64,000 bases of DNA. Origin: Devosia subaequoris. Lineage in GTDB: Bacteria; Pseudomonadota; Alphaproteobacteria; Rhizobiales; Devosiaceae. The stretch covers positions 1 through 64,000 of the forward strand of contig NZ_JACIEW010000002.1 in NCBI RefSeq assembly GCF_014197055.1, read 5' to 3'. Positions 1-8,225 of the stretch are shown piece after piece; the first letter of the stretch is position 1, and every line of letters starts with the position of its first letter. The position numbers were made by a program, and so were the translations under genes. The notes under the pieces are model-generated. The model did no database searches. It had not been told where the DNA came from and saw nothing but the letters and a program-made list of their open reading frames with translations.

Positions 1-170
1 GCGCCGCAGCAGATATCGCGATCGGTGACGATCCCCACTGGCTCTCCCATATCATTGACAACCGGTACGGACCCAACCGATTTCTCTGCCATGATTTGCG
101 CTGCATCCCGAATGGTATCGGCGCGGCCGCAGCAGGCTGGGCTGCGGCTCATGATTTCTTGAACTTGCAT
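1..170 (-). CDS. CBS-domain protein, N-terminal part only
   Basis: The reverse strand encodes the first 56 residues of a CBS-domain protein that runs off the left edge. It starts MQVQEIMSRSPACCGRADTI and continues with the typical GSVPVVND and GIVTDRDI blocks of a CBS motif. A strong ribosome site (TAAGGAG) lies about 8 bases before the ATG at 168-170. CBS pairs bind adenosyl ligands and usually regulate an attached enzyme or channel or act as free-standing stress proteins. The rest of the protein is outside the window, so its partner domain is unknown. Confidence 0.85.
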   Translation of the reverse strand, partial: MQVQEIMSRSPACCGRADTIRDAAQIMAEKSVGSVPVVNDMGEPVGIVTDRDICCG

Positions 171-287
171 CGCTGTTCTCCTTAGGTTTGGACACCAAAC
201 GTCTGATTTTTCGGCTGGTTCCGAAGACGGGGAGGGTCAGGAATTCTGCGATAAGATCAAAGACTAAATCTTTATCGATTATCGGCA

Positions 288-484
288 CGGGCAAGACCCT
301 TGGGCTAAAAGTCGTGGCCGAAGGCGTCGAGACCAAGGCGCATGCCGATCTGCTGCGCCGGTTGGGTCGCGATTATCTCCAGGGTTATGCGTTTGCCAGG
401 CCCATGTCGGCAGAGAGCCTGCAATCCTGGTTGCGGGAGAGAGACTGTCAGGGCAACCAAGACAAATTCTACAAGAAGACTTGA
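288..484 (+). pseudogene. EAL-domain C-terminal remnant
   Basis: The open frame from about 288 encodes the C-terminal quarter of an EAL (cyclic-di-GMP phosphodiesterase) domain: GLKVVAEGVET, then LQGYAFARPM, then a short tail ending at 484. The EAL motif itself, the metal-binding residues and all upstream domains are absent. The bases before 288 in the same frame do not look like the family. A protein this short cannot form the TIM-barrel, so it is most likely a decayed gene end. It lies divergently beside the CBS gene. Confidence 0.7.
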
Positions 485-502
485 GAAAGTGGAGCACACT
501 TC

Positions 503-706
503 ATGCAGATCATCAAACTGACGAGCGCTGTGGCATCGGCTCGCCCTACCGTCTACGTCAATGTCGACCATATCATCTCGTTTTCGGACCAGGCTGGCGG
601 CTGTCAGCTTCGGGTCACGGGCGGCAACAACGTTGTCGCGGTCAAGGAAACCGCCGAGACCGTGGCCCGCCTAATCGAACACGCTGCGCGTAGCCAAACC
701 GAATGA
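503..706 (+). CDS. small FlbD-like hypothetical protein (67 aa)
   Basis: A 67-residue protein begins MQIIKLTSAVASARPTVYVN and continues with a hydrophilic GGNNVVAVKETAETVARLIE segment. The pattern of an early IKLT strand, then a VYVN-x-DHI strand, then a C-terminal helix resembles FlbD-type small proteins of flagellar loci. No flagellar genes are present here, so no role is assigned. A GGAG ribosome site sits about 10 bases before the ATG. It is soluble, with no signal peptide or membrane segment. Confidence 0.5.
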   Translation: MQIIKLTSAVASARPTVYVNVDHIISFSDQAGGCQLRVTGGNNVVAVKETAETVARLIEHAARSQTE

Positions 707-1162
707 TGAAGGGGTGTTTTGCGCTCCCAGCACATGGACATAGCTGGTTGCGATTGGAGAGCTTGCAGATCTCCTTATGCGCCGCCCCATCGCATTCGCC
801 CGTGTTGCGGCGCGTTGCCGATCGGCAGGTTATTGAAGCCCCCTGCCCCTTCCCGCCAGGCTCGCAGGTGACCTTTGAGGGGCCGGTTGCGGTTAGTCTG
901 GATTTGGAGAGCGGAGCCTAGATAGCCGACTGCTGGTTAGGATCATGCTGGAGAGTAGCGTCCGCCGGCGCAACTATCATCAGGTTGTCAGCGAGCGAAT
1001 CGTAGGCCAGCGGCAAGTTGCTACAGCCGCCGATATAGGCGCATTTAAGCGCACGCCGATCCATGTAGACCACCTCGAACACTGACACCGCTCCCCGCGG
1101 TGCCGATGAAGAGCGCAATGGGAATCGAGCGCCATATGCCCCCGAACACGGTTGAACGGGCG
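707..1162. other. intergenic stretch without a convincing gene
   Basis: This 456-base gap lies between the small FlbD-like gene and the end of the cardiolipin synthase gene. Short open frames exist on both strands, but none has a family signature, a good ribosome site or a membrane segment. I see no RNA gene or clear repeat in it. Confidence 0.5.
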
Positions 1163-2449
1163 CTATAGTTGAACGCGCAAAACGCTGGCGAGCCAATCGA
1201 GTGCTTTTTCAGAGATTGGCCGGTCCTCCCATTGCTCAAGCGAAACGGGGGTCGATTTCGCGAGATCTTGTTCGAATATCTGGATTTGCTCACGTGCGAA
1301 GTCAGCACCGAACAAATTTAGGTTCGCCTCGTCATTGAGGCGAAACGATCTCTCGTCAAAATTGGCAGAACCAACCGTTGTCCATCGGTCATCCACTATC
1401 ATCATCTTCGCATGGTACATGGTTGGATCGAACTCGTAGATATTCACTCCAGCCCGCAGCAGATCCCCCCAGAAGTGCCGCGACGCGGACCGAACCACGT
1501 CTTTGTTTGTGTGTTTGCCGGGGACCATTATGTCTACCCTCACGCCTCTCTCCCGCGCAGCGAGGAGCTGTCTCAGTGCGATTTCATCTGGCACAAAGTA
1601 TGCCGTGCCTATGCGGATGTTGTTCTGGGCGGCGGAAATCGCAGTCATGAGCATGAGATGCATAACGTTGCGTGCACCCGTCGTCGAATACACCAACTGG
1701 GCTAGTTGCCCATCGTCGCTGGTATCAAGTTCCGGGAAATAGGCCGGCCCCTGCAAAGTGTGTCCAGAAGCCTCCACCCAGTTAAAGACAAACGCCCCTT
1801 GCATAGCGGCAACTATCGGACCCTCGACGCGGTAGTGGAGCTCGCGAAACTCGTCCGGGTTTCGAGCATCTCCCAGCCATTTGTCGGCGATGCCGACACC
1901 GCCGATGAAGCCTATCCGGCCATCCACAACAAGCAGCTTTCGGTGGGTACGGGAATTCAGCCGATCTATGGTGTACCAGTGAACAGGCCGGAAGCGCTCG
2001 ACGACAACACCTGCTGCCGTCATGAGCTCGATAAGCTCGGGACGCATCGGCACACTACCCTGCCAATCCAATAGGACATTGACCTCTACGCCCGCCGCCG
2101 CGCGCTCGGCCAGTGCCTCCGCGAAACGAGCACCGATGGCCCCGCTCCAATAGACGTAGGTTTCTAGATTGATTGACGCTTCCGCGTTGGCGATCGCGTC
2201 CAACATCGCTGGGAAGATCTCGGCGCCGTTCTGCAAGGTGAGGACCTCGTTGCCTGCAGAGTATTGACCCGAGTGAATGCCGAGCATGGAGCGCACAAAA
2301 TCGGCGTTGCTCGTCGTGCTGAGCGTGGCGGGAACCGGCCCTGTCAGTTCATGGGGCTCGGGGGTTAAGATGACGACAAGAAGCGTTCCTATGGCCCCGA
2401 TTACCGCGGCCAAGGTGATGGCGAAAGTGCGTTTGGAGAAGAGTGTCAC
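1163..2449 (-). CDS. phospholipase D family cardiolipin synthase
   Basis: A membrane-bound enzyme expected to join two phosphatidylglycerol molecules into cardiolipin. It has one N-terminal membrane segment (about residues 8-28) and two HKD motifs: HRKLLVVDGRIGFIGG in the middle, and HAKMMIVDDRWTTVGSANF near the C-terminus. That gives the paired catalytic His/Lys/Asp sets of the family. I prefer the GTG at 2447-2449 because GGAGG lies four bases upstream; a TTG at 2494 would add 15 residues with no ribosome site. The resulting 428 residues are slightly shorter than typical ClsA proteins, which have two N-terminal helices. The gene stands alone. A related PLD transphosphatidylase role cannot be excluded. 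Confidence 0.85.
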   Translation of the reverse strand: MTLFSKRTFAITLAAVIGAIGTLLVVILTPEPHELTGPVPATLSTTSNADFVRSMLGIHSGQYSAGNEVLTLQNGAEIFPAMLDAIANAEASINLETYVYWSGAIGARFAEALAERAAAGVEVNVLLDWQGSVPMRPELIELMTAAGVVVERFRPVHWYTIDRLNSRTHRKLLVVDGRIGFIGGVGIADKWLGDARNPDEFRELHYRVEGPIVAAMQGAFVFNWVEASGHTLQGPAYFPELDTSDDGQLAQLVYSTTGARNVMHLMLMTAISAAQNNIRIGTAYFVPDEIALRQLLAARERGVRVDIMVPGKHTNKDVVRSASRHFWGDLLRAGVNIYEFDPTMYHAKMMIVDDRWTTVGSANFDERSFRLNDEANLNLFGADFAREQIQIFEQDLAKSTPVSLEQWEDRPISEKALDWLASVLRVQL

Positions 2450-2662
2450 ACGGCCTCCGGTCGGTTTGCGCTGGCAAAGGGTCAGCGGCCGCAATGTGTC
2501 GTACCTAATTCGTCACGGCGCCCCGGAACCACACTAGACGGCCAGAGCTTACGGCAACCTTACACAACGTGTGATCTAAATATCATCGCGGAATCAGTTA
2601 GTTACAAGAAACCTCTCGTAGGGTCGCGCGTTCGTTGTCACGACAATGATTGGAGAGCGAAC

Positions 2663-2869
2663 ATGCCCATAGAACGAGAAACAATAGTGGAACGTCCTGC
2701 GAGGACCGACACGGTAGTCGTCGGTGGCGGGAGTCCGTTTGGCATAATCGGCGGCATAATCGCCGCCATCCTCGCAGTATTTTTGATCATCTGGCTGGTA
2801 AATGGCGGAATTTCCGGCAACGGCGGCTCCGTCAATGTCGATCTGCCTGAAGTCACAGTGACCGAATAG
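2663..2869 (+). CDS. small single-pass membrane protein (68 aa)
   Basis: A hydrophilic N-terminus (about 25 residues) is followed by a glycine-led hydrophobic helix (IIGGIIAAILAVFLIIWLV) and a short acidic tail rich in valine. No known domain is recognised. A GGAG ribosome site precedes the ATG. The protein lies just upstream of the SH3/DUF1236 gene on the same strand, 56 bases away, and may share its promoter. Small envelope proteins like this are common in Hyphomicrobiales; function unknown. Confidence 0.6.
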   Translation: MPIERETIVERPARTDTVVVGGGSPFGIIGGIIAAILAVFLIIWLVNGGISGNGGSVNVDLPEVTVTE

Positions 2870-2925
2870 CCCTTCAACCCCGAATTACGAGCTGGTCTCC
2901 TGAGGGCTCAGCAAAGGAGATTATC

Positions 2926-3606
2926 ATGAACAAGCTTTTTACCCAGACAACTGCCGCTGTACTGGTCACAACTGCCATGATGGGCGCGGCACTTGCGCAG
3001 ACCGCGGCGGCAACCGCGACGACAGAGCTCAACATCCGCTCTGGTCCGGGACCGCAGTTCGAAGCGGTCGGCTTTATCGCCTCGGGGGATAGTGTGACGG
3101 TTGAAGGGTGCCTGGACGCCAGTAAATGGTGCCGTGTTTCGTATAACGGTGTTACCGGTTGGTCCTACTCAGACTATTTGACAGCTGACCGCTCCGGCGC
3201 CGTCGTAGTGATGACGGATAGCTATGCCGACGTCGGCATCGAGACCGTTACCTATACCGACAGCGGATCTGCAGCGGGCGGCGCTGTCACTGGGGCCGGG
3301 AGTGGCGCGATTGTGGGCGCTCTGGTCGGCGGCCCCATAGGCGCAGCCGTTGGCGCCACTGTGGGCGCCGCAACAGGCGCGACTGCAGGGGCTATCATTG
3401 ATCCCCCCGAAACCGTCCGCACCTATGTTGCATCCAATCCTGTGGACACCGTCTATCTGGAAGGCGAAGTGGTTGTCGGCGCAACCGTCCCAGAGAGTGT
3501 GACCCTCAGCGTAGTGCCAGACTACGACTACCGATACGTGTACATTAACGGCCAGCGTGCACTGGTAGACCCGGGCACCCGGCAGATCGTATACGTCATC
3601 CGCTGA
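2926..3606 (+). CDS. SH3-domain and DUF1236 envelope protein
   Basis: A 226-residue exported protein. It has an N-terminal signal peptide ending near ALAQ (residue 25), then a bacterial SH3 domain (about 28-90) with the usual NIRSGPGPQFEAVG and GWSYSDYL blocks. A glycine/alanine-rich stretch (about 120-155) resembles a glycine-zipper, and a DUF1236 domain closes the protein with YVYINGQRALVDPGTRQIVY. SH3b domains often bind peptidoglycan, so a periplasmic cell-wall-associated role is likely; DUF1236 has no known activity. AAGGAGATT lies at the right distance from the ATG. Confidence 0.85.
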   Translation: MNKLFTQTTAAVLVTTAMMGAALAQTAAATATTELNIRSGPGPQFEAVGFIASGDSVTVEGCLDASKWCRVSYNGVTGWSYSDYLTADRSGAVVVMTDSYADVGIETVTYTDSGSAAGGAVTGAGSGAIVGALVGGPIGAAVGATVGAATGATAGAIIDPPETVRTYVASNPVDTVYLEGEVVVGATVPESVTLSVVPDYDYRYVYINGQRALVDPGTRQIVYVIR

Positions 3607-3659
3607 GAAGACTGTGGCCTGGCACTAGCTAAGTGGTGCCCTCGATATAGCCATGGTAT

Positions 3660-3691
3660 GGCGGCGCCACCTTGACCTCAGTGGCGTCGCC
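3660..3691 (+). terminator. weak hairpin after the SH3/DUF1236 gene
   Basis: Two 11-base arms (3660-3670 and 3681-3691) pair with one mismatch around a 10-base loop. No T-run follows, so termination would have to be atypical. It lies 54 bases past the stop codon, before the next operon. Confidence 0.3.
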
Positions 3692-3776
3692 CATCCGTAA
3701 TTGGCGCATGTTCAGCTGCCCGTTTAGCCCCGGCCGTCTTAAAGTTTTAAGATCAGAGATATCAGCGCGGTTCGTA

Positions 3777-3793
3777 AGCTGAATGTCAGCTGA
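3777..3793 (+). promoter_or_regulatory. AGCTGA direct repeat ahead of the PepSY operon
   Basis: Two copies of AGCTGA start at 3777 and 3788, a spacing of 11 bases. OmpR/PhoP-class regulators bind direct repeats with about this period. The repeat ends 20 bases before the preferred ATG of the operon that encodes such a regulator, so autoregulation is possible. This is inference from spacing alone. Confidence 0.3.
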
Positions 3794-3812
3794 GATAGGA
3801 TATGCTGGCTCC

Positions 3813-4295
3813 ATGTTTGTGCGCGCCAACTTCCTCTTTTATGCGGTACTGGCATCGATCGTACCGAGTTTTGGCCAAGGACTGAGCGTGGACATTCCGC
3901 TCAAGCTCCAGGCGACCGAGGATGCGGTTGGGGCCGCTCCAACAAGCCCGGCCGTCCCCTTAAACCCTTCTCACGCGCCTTCGTCCGCCAGCGATCACGT
4001 CCCAAGTACTGGCAGGTCGCAGACAAAGGAAGAGCCTCACCCTGACGCAGCACCACAATCACGGCGCATTTTGTCGGCCGATGACGTGCTTGAGGCCCTT
4101 CGAAATCACAATGCTTTGCCGCTTGTAAGTTTTGCCCGGCGTGTCGAACAGCAGCAAGCCGGCCAGATCATCGATGCTGCTCTCCTCAAGATTGGCTCCG
4201 CTTTCGTGTATGAATTAAAGGTAATCGATGGCAATGGACAGGTGAACGTGTACCATTACAATGCCCGGACCGGCGCCTATATCGGGAGGCGATAA
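3813..4295 (+). CDS. exported PepSY-domain protein
   Basis: A 160-residue protein with a signal peptide (MFVRANFLFYAVLASIVPSF, then GQ). A proline/serine-rich linker (about 40-85) follows, then a C-terminal PepSY-like domain of about 60 residues containing GQIIDAALLKIGSAFVYELK and ending VNVYHYNARTGAYIGRR. The start at 3813 places the signal peptide at the N-terminus; an ATG at 3783 would add ten residues in front. The stop codon directly abuts the TTG start of the response-regulator gene, so the three genes form one operon. PepSY proteins next to PhoPQ-like systems are thought to modulate the kinase sensor in the periplasm. Confidence 0.75.
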   Translation: MFVRANFLFYAVLASIVPSFGQGLSVDIPLKLQATEDAVGAAPTSPAVPLNPSHAPSSASDHVPSTGRSQTKEEPHPDAAPQSRRILSADDVLEALRNHNALPLVSFARRVEQQQAGQIIDAALLKIGSAFVYELKVIDGNGQVNVYHYNARTGAYIGRR

Positions 4296-4958
4296 TTGCG
4301 CATTCTCCTGGCTGAAGACGACGACCATGTCGCAGCGGCTCTCATAGCGACCTTGGAAAAATCAGGGTTCTACGTCGAGCATGAAAGCGATGGTGAGGCG
4401 GTTCTTTATCGTGGAGAGACAGAGGCCTTTGACGCGGTCCTGCTCGACCTAGGACTTCCGCAAATGGACGGACTTTCGGTATTGCGGCGTTGGAGACGGT
4501 CGGGACGCACAATGCCTGTGCTCATCCTGACGGCGCGCGGACAGTGGGAAGAACGGGTCGAAGGTATCGAAGCGGGCGCTGACGACTACGTGGTCAAGCC
4601 GTTCCACATCATGGAAGTCGTGGCGCGGCTCCGGGCACTCATTCGAAGAGCAGGCGGGCTGGCCTCATCTCGCACCAAACTGGGGCCGTACGAAGTAGAT
4701 TTACGTTCACAGCAGATCTCTAAAGACGGTGTGCCATTGGATCTCACGCCACAGGAATATCGGCTCATCTCTTACCTGCTGCACAATCGCGGGCGCGTCT
4801 TATCTCAGCTTGAAATTACCGAGCATCTTTACCGTCAGGATTATGAACTGGGATCAAACGCTGTCGAAGTACTGGTCGCCAGGGTGCGCAAGCGGCTTGG
4901 ACAGGACGTCATCACAACCCGGCGAGGCTTTGGCTACACATTAGGCGACGGGTTTTGA
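4296..4958 (+). CDS. OmpR/PhoP-family response regulator
   Basis: A 220-residue DNA-binding regulator. The receiver domain (about 1-115) has the acidic pair at EDDDH, the phosphoacceptor Asp in VLLDLGLPQMDG, the Thr of ILTARG and the Lys of DDYVVKPF. A winged-helix output domain (about 125-220) follows, ending in TTRRGFGYTLG. The start is TTG, directly after the PepSY stop codon, with GGGAGG 6 bases before it. The gene overlaps the kinase gene by four bases. Together they resemble PhoPQ/FeuPQ-type systems that sense cations or envelope conditions; the actual stimulus cannot be read from the sequence. Confidence 0.9.
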   Translation: MRILLAEDDDHVAAALIATLEKSGFYVEHESDGEAVLYRGETEAFDAVLLDLGLPQMDGLSVLRRWRRSGRTMPVLILTARGQWEERVEGIEAGADDYVVKPFHIMEVVARLRALIRRAGGLASSRTKLGPYEVDLRSQQISKDGVPLDLTPQEYRLISYLLHNRGRVLSQLEITEHLYRQDYELGSNAVEVLVARVRKRLGQDVITTRRGFGYTLGDGF

Positions 4959-6286
4959 ATTCCCGGTCCATTCGACTTCGGCTGCTGGGCCTGGCCACAC
5001 TGTGGGTGGGCGTCTCACTGGCCGCCACGGCTGTTATACTCCACACCATATTCGTCGCGAGTGTTGAACGGGATATTGTAGAAGACCTTTCGGCAAATCT
5101 GAATCGCCTCATCGCCTTGATGGACGTGGAGCCGCCCGACATCAACTTCGCTGCCTCGCTGCCTGATCCTCGCTACGAAACGCCTTTAGGAGGGCGGTAT
5201 TGGCAAGTTCAGGGAAATTGGCCGAATGGCTTGGCCCGTTCGCGATCCCTGTGGGACATGATCATACCGTTGGAAGGTCTCAATGATGGTCTGCATCATT
5301 TGGATGGTAGTTCAGAAGAGCACTTCATCTTTCTCGTCCGGACTATCTGGGTGAAAGATCAATCCATTCGAGTTGCCGTGGGAGAAGATCACACTGCGGT
5401 GCACTCAACGGGCGCTCAGTTTTCCGGCGGCGTGACGATCCTGCTTGCCTTGCTGGGCGCACTGATGCTCGCCTTCGGTTGGTTGTTGATACATTTTGGC
5501 CTCTTACCTCTTGATCGTCTTCGCAGCGCTATCGACGACATTCGGCAAGGTAGACGTAGCCGTCTCGAGCCACATCTGGCAGTTGAGGTCCAGCCCCTGG
5601 TCAACGAGATAAATGCGCTCCTGGGTGAGAGAGAAGAGACACTGGAGAAGGCACGGCAGCGGGCTTCCGATCTCGCGCACGGACTGAAAACGCCCTTGGC
5701 TGCTCTTCAGGGGGTCACCCATCAACTGCGAGAACAAGGCCAGAGCGCGGAGGCAGATGCAATTGACGATGTGGTTATGGAGGCTTCAAAGCACATCGAC
5801 TATCATCTAAGGCTCTCGGTCCTTCGAGCCCGGCGGGGTAGTCAGCGCGAGAGTGTCTCCATCACGAACGCCGTGGTCAGAACAATAGCCGTTCTGAAAA
5901 AGACAGGAAGAGGAGAACACCTCTTCTGGATGGCCGAGCTTGTTGAGAATGTGCAGGTCAATGTCCACCGTCAGGATCTCCTGGAGCTTATTGGTGTAAT
6001 CCTCGAAAACGCTGCAAAATGGGCAAAGGAGCGGGTTGTCGTCCGTGCCAGCTGTCAATCGGAATACGCGCATTTGCAGATTGCAGATGACGGTCCAGGG
6101 ATAGACGACAGCTTGCTTGCTGAAATCGGACAGCGGGGGCGCCGTTTGGACGAAAGCAAGCCAGGTAGTGGGCTGGGACTCGCCATTGCCTCTGAAATCG
6201 TGGCCCAGAATGGGGGCCGGCTATCATTTGCTCGGGCGTCTGAAGGCGGGTTGGAGGTGCTGATTATCTTGCCTCTGGCACGCTAG
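4955..6286 (+). CDS. PhoQ-like membrane sensor histidine kinase
   Basis: Two membrane segments (about residues 8-30 and 155-177) flank a periplasmic sensor domain of about 120 residues. A HAMP-like linker, a DHp helix with the phospho-accepting His in SDLAHGLKTPLAAL (about residue 246) and an HATPase domain follow. The ATPase shows the N box around ILENAAKWA, and the G boxes DDGPGIDD and GSGLGLAIA. The start is TTG within the regulator's last codons, so the two are translationally coupled. It should phosphorylate the regulator encoded just upstream. The whole PepSY-regulator-kinase set is one transcription unit. Confidence 0.9.
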   Translation: MNSRSIRLRLLGLATLWVGVSLAATAVILHTIFVASVERDIVEDLSANLNRLIALMDVEPPDINFAASLPDPRYETPLGGRYWQVQGNWPNGLARSRSLWDMIIPLEGLNDGLHHLDGSSEEHFIFLVRTIWVKDQSIRVAVGEDHTAVHSTGAQFSGGVTILLALLGALMLAFGWLLIHFGLLPLDRLRSAIDDIRQGRRSRLEPHLAVEVQPLVNEINALLGEREETLEKARQRASDLAHGLKTPLAALQGVTHQLREQGQSAEADAIDDVVMEASKHIDYHLRLSVLRARRGSQRESVSITNAVVRTIAVLKKTGRGEHLFWMAELVENVQVNVHRQDLLELIGVILENAAKWAKERVVVRASCQSEYAHLQIADDGPGIDDSLLAEIGQRGRRLDESKPGSGLGLAIASEIVAQNGGRLSFARASEGGLEVLIILPLAR

Positions 6287-6404
6287 ACATATCCTGCCGG
6301 GCCCGCCTTGTATCTGACGATTGACCAGACTGCGGGAACAGCAGCAAGCAGCTTGCCGCGCTGCCGAAAACGAAAAAAAATCCAAAAAGCAGAAGCGATG
6401 TCAT
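6264..6404 (-). CDS. possible small membrane peptide (46 aa)
   Basis: A reverse-strand open frame encodes one hydrophobic segment (MTSLLLFGFFFVFGSAASCL and three more Leu/Phe) followed by a basic, polar tail. It overlaps the 3' end of the kinase gene by 23 bases. No clear ribosome site was found, and hydrophobic codons arise easily from the A-rich plus strand here. It is listed only as a candidate. Confidence 0.25.
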   Translation of the reverse strand: MTSLLLFGFFFVFGSAASCLLLFPQSGQSSDTRRARQDMSSVPEAR

Positions 6405-6599
6405 TTGCCGGACCCCATAAAGCCGAAATCATGCCTGCTCAGTCAATGGGTGCCCAGACAAGCAGTTCCTTTAAGTGGTTGAAAATTTGATTATTTTTTC
6501 TTGTCAGGGCACGTCAGCGTTTTGTCAGGTGTTGGGTCCTACAAGGATGCTCCTGAGAGATTCAATTCGATGAACTATCCCGACAGTCAAGGAGAACCC

Positions 6600-8111
6600 G
6601 TGGACCACCTAAAGTCACTGTTTGACCGTGCGCTCGATGCGGTGGTGGGCATGGATAGCTCTGGCGCTGTCATTGCCTGGAATACCGCGGCCCAAGAGAT
6701 GTTTGGTTGGTCTGAGCGGGAAGCCTTAGGCGCCTTGATGGCGGACCTCATTGTCCCAAATCAGCATAGGCAAGCCCACGCGCAGGGTCTGGAGCACTAC
6801 AATCGGACGGGCCACGGTCCGGTGCTGGAACAGAAAATTAGGATCACTGCGACCAGGCGCACCGGCGCCGAGTTTCCTGTCGAACTCTCAATTTTTGCGG
6901 TTCACGACCAAGGTCAACCCGCGGTCTTCTATGCCTTTATTCGCAGTCTGGAACTGGAGGCGGCATTCCATCGAAGTCAGGACCTACGGGCATCAGAGGC
7001 GACCTTGCTTCTGAACCTTGGGCTCAAACTCATCGATGATACCCCGTTCGATGATTTCGCCCGCTATGCGCTCGAACAGGTTTGCAAGTTGGCCGGGTTG
7101 GATGCCGCACACGTCTTCTTGAAACGCGCCGACATTAGCGCTGAGTCACTTGCATCTGCAGGCATATGGTACCTGCAAAACGAAAGGTATCGTCCTGTCG
7201 TGGACGTGACCTCAAGGATGACCTTCGGGCGCGGCGAGGGCTTGCCTGGTCTGGCCTGGCAATCGGGAGAGCTTCAGGTTCTCAGCGACATCGTTCGAAA
7301 TCCCAAATTTCTACGCAGGCAGGTCTTTTCCGAGGTTGGGCTGACACGCGCGGTGTCATTGCCGGTCATTGAGGGCGGCGAGCTGCGCGCCGTTTTGGAG
7401 TTTTTCGGCACCAGTGCCTCGCGCCTCGACGACGAAATATTGCAAGTTCTCAAAACAGTGGGAAGCCAGGTCGGCGCGGCAATTCAGAAGAAGAGAGCAG
7501 CTGAAACCCGCCAGCTTCTGCATCGGGAAATGGTGCACCGCCTTGGTAACAGCCTGACCGTTCTATCTTCGATCTATCAGATATGCTCGCGACGGGCGGC
7601 CTCCAAGGATGAATTGGATCAATCGTTTCTCAGCCGCATTGCCGCGATGGGGCAGGCCAATCGCATGTCCATCCTCGAGGCAGAACAGGGCGTATTGCTT
7701 GATCGCGTCATTGTTGGAGCGCTTGGGGTGTTACCCGCGCAAGACGATATCCTGCTCGACGTTCCGCCGATGATGATCAGAAGCGAAGCCGTCATGCCAT
7801 TGTCACTGGTGTTCAATGAACTCGCTACGAATGCACTGAAATACGGCAAGGCCGAGCTGGGCGTGCGGGTGTCGATCCAAGGGCGCGTTGTCCAAGACGA
7901 GTCCGAGCTTGAGATCGAATGGATCGAGCCGGACAATCGAGTGGTAGAGCCAAAGCCATTCAACGAAGGCTTCGGTAGCCGCCTGTTGCGGACGATGATT
8001 GCCGGCCGGTTGGGAGGACGTTACGAGAGATTTCTAGACGCGAACGGATTTCGTTTCGTCATGGTTTTGCCTCTCACGCAGGTCGCCGCGATGCATTGGG
8101 AGTCGCTGTAG
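6600..8111 (+). CDS. PAS-GAF sensor kinase of the HWE/HisKA_2 type
   Basis: A soluble kinase of 503 residues. A PAS domain (about 5-115) is followed by a GAF domain (about 140-300) and a kinase core. The core has LLHREMVHRLGNSLTVLSSI around the phospho-accepting His and the short ATPase with NELATNALKYG, typical of HWE/HisKA_2 kinases of Alphaproteobacteria. I chose the GTG at 6600 because AAGGAG lies five bases before it and the PAS fold begins immediately after. Upstream in-frame starts at 6570 (ATG) and 6501 (TTG) are possible. No membrane segment was seen, so a cytoplasmic ligand, redox or light signal is likely. Confidence 0.8.
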   Translation: MDHLKSLFDRALDAVVGMDSSGAVIAWNTAAQEMFGWSEREALGALMADLIVPNQHRQAHAQGLEHYNRTGHGPVLEQKIRITATRRTGAEFPVELSIFAVHDQGQPAVFYAFIRSLELEAAFHRSQDLRASEATLLLNLGLKLIDDTPFDDFARYALEQVCKLAGLDAAHVFLKRADISAESLASAGIWYLQNERYRPVVDVTSRMTFGRGEGLPGLAWQSGELQVLSDIVRNPKFLRRQVFSEVGLTRAVSLPVIEGGELRAVLEFFGTSASRLDDEILQVLKTVGSQVGAAIQKKRAAETRQLLHREMVHRLGNSLTVLSSIYQICSRRAASKDELDQSFLSRIAAMGQANRMSILEAEQGVLLDRVIVGALGVLPAQDDILLDVPPMMIRSEAVMPLSLVFNELATNALKYGKAELGVRVSIQGRVVQDESELEIEWIEPDNRVVEPKPFNEGFGSRLLRTMIAGRLGGRYERFLDANGFRFVMVLPLTQVAAMHWESL

Positions 8112-8225
8112 TTAAGCTAGGGCCACCGACCGGCTGAACACTCCAGGGGTCTAGGCAACGTGTGCCCGATGAACTTTCCCGGCACTCTGACCGTTTTGAT
8201 GCCAGCAGCACCTTGAGACCCCTTC

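Noticed and set aside
703-921. 72-codon plus-strand frame
   Set aside because: Overlaps the end of the small FlbD-like gene, has no ribosome site and no recognisable fold.
6308-6490. 60-codon plus-strand frame after the PhoQ-like kinase
   Set aside because: No ribosome site or family; Lys-rich because of an A tract.
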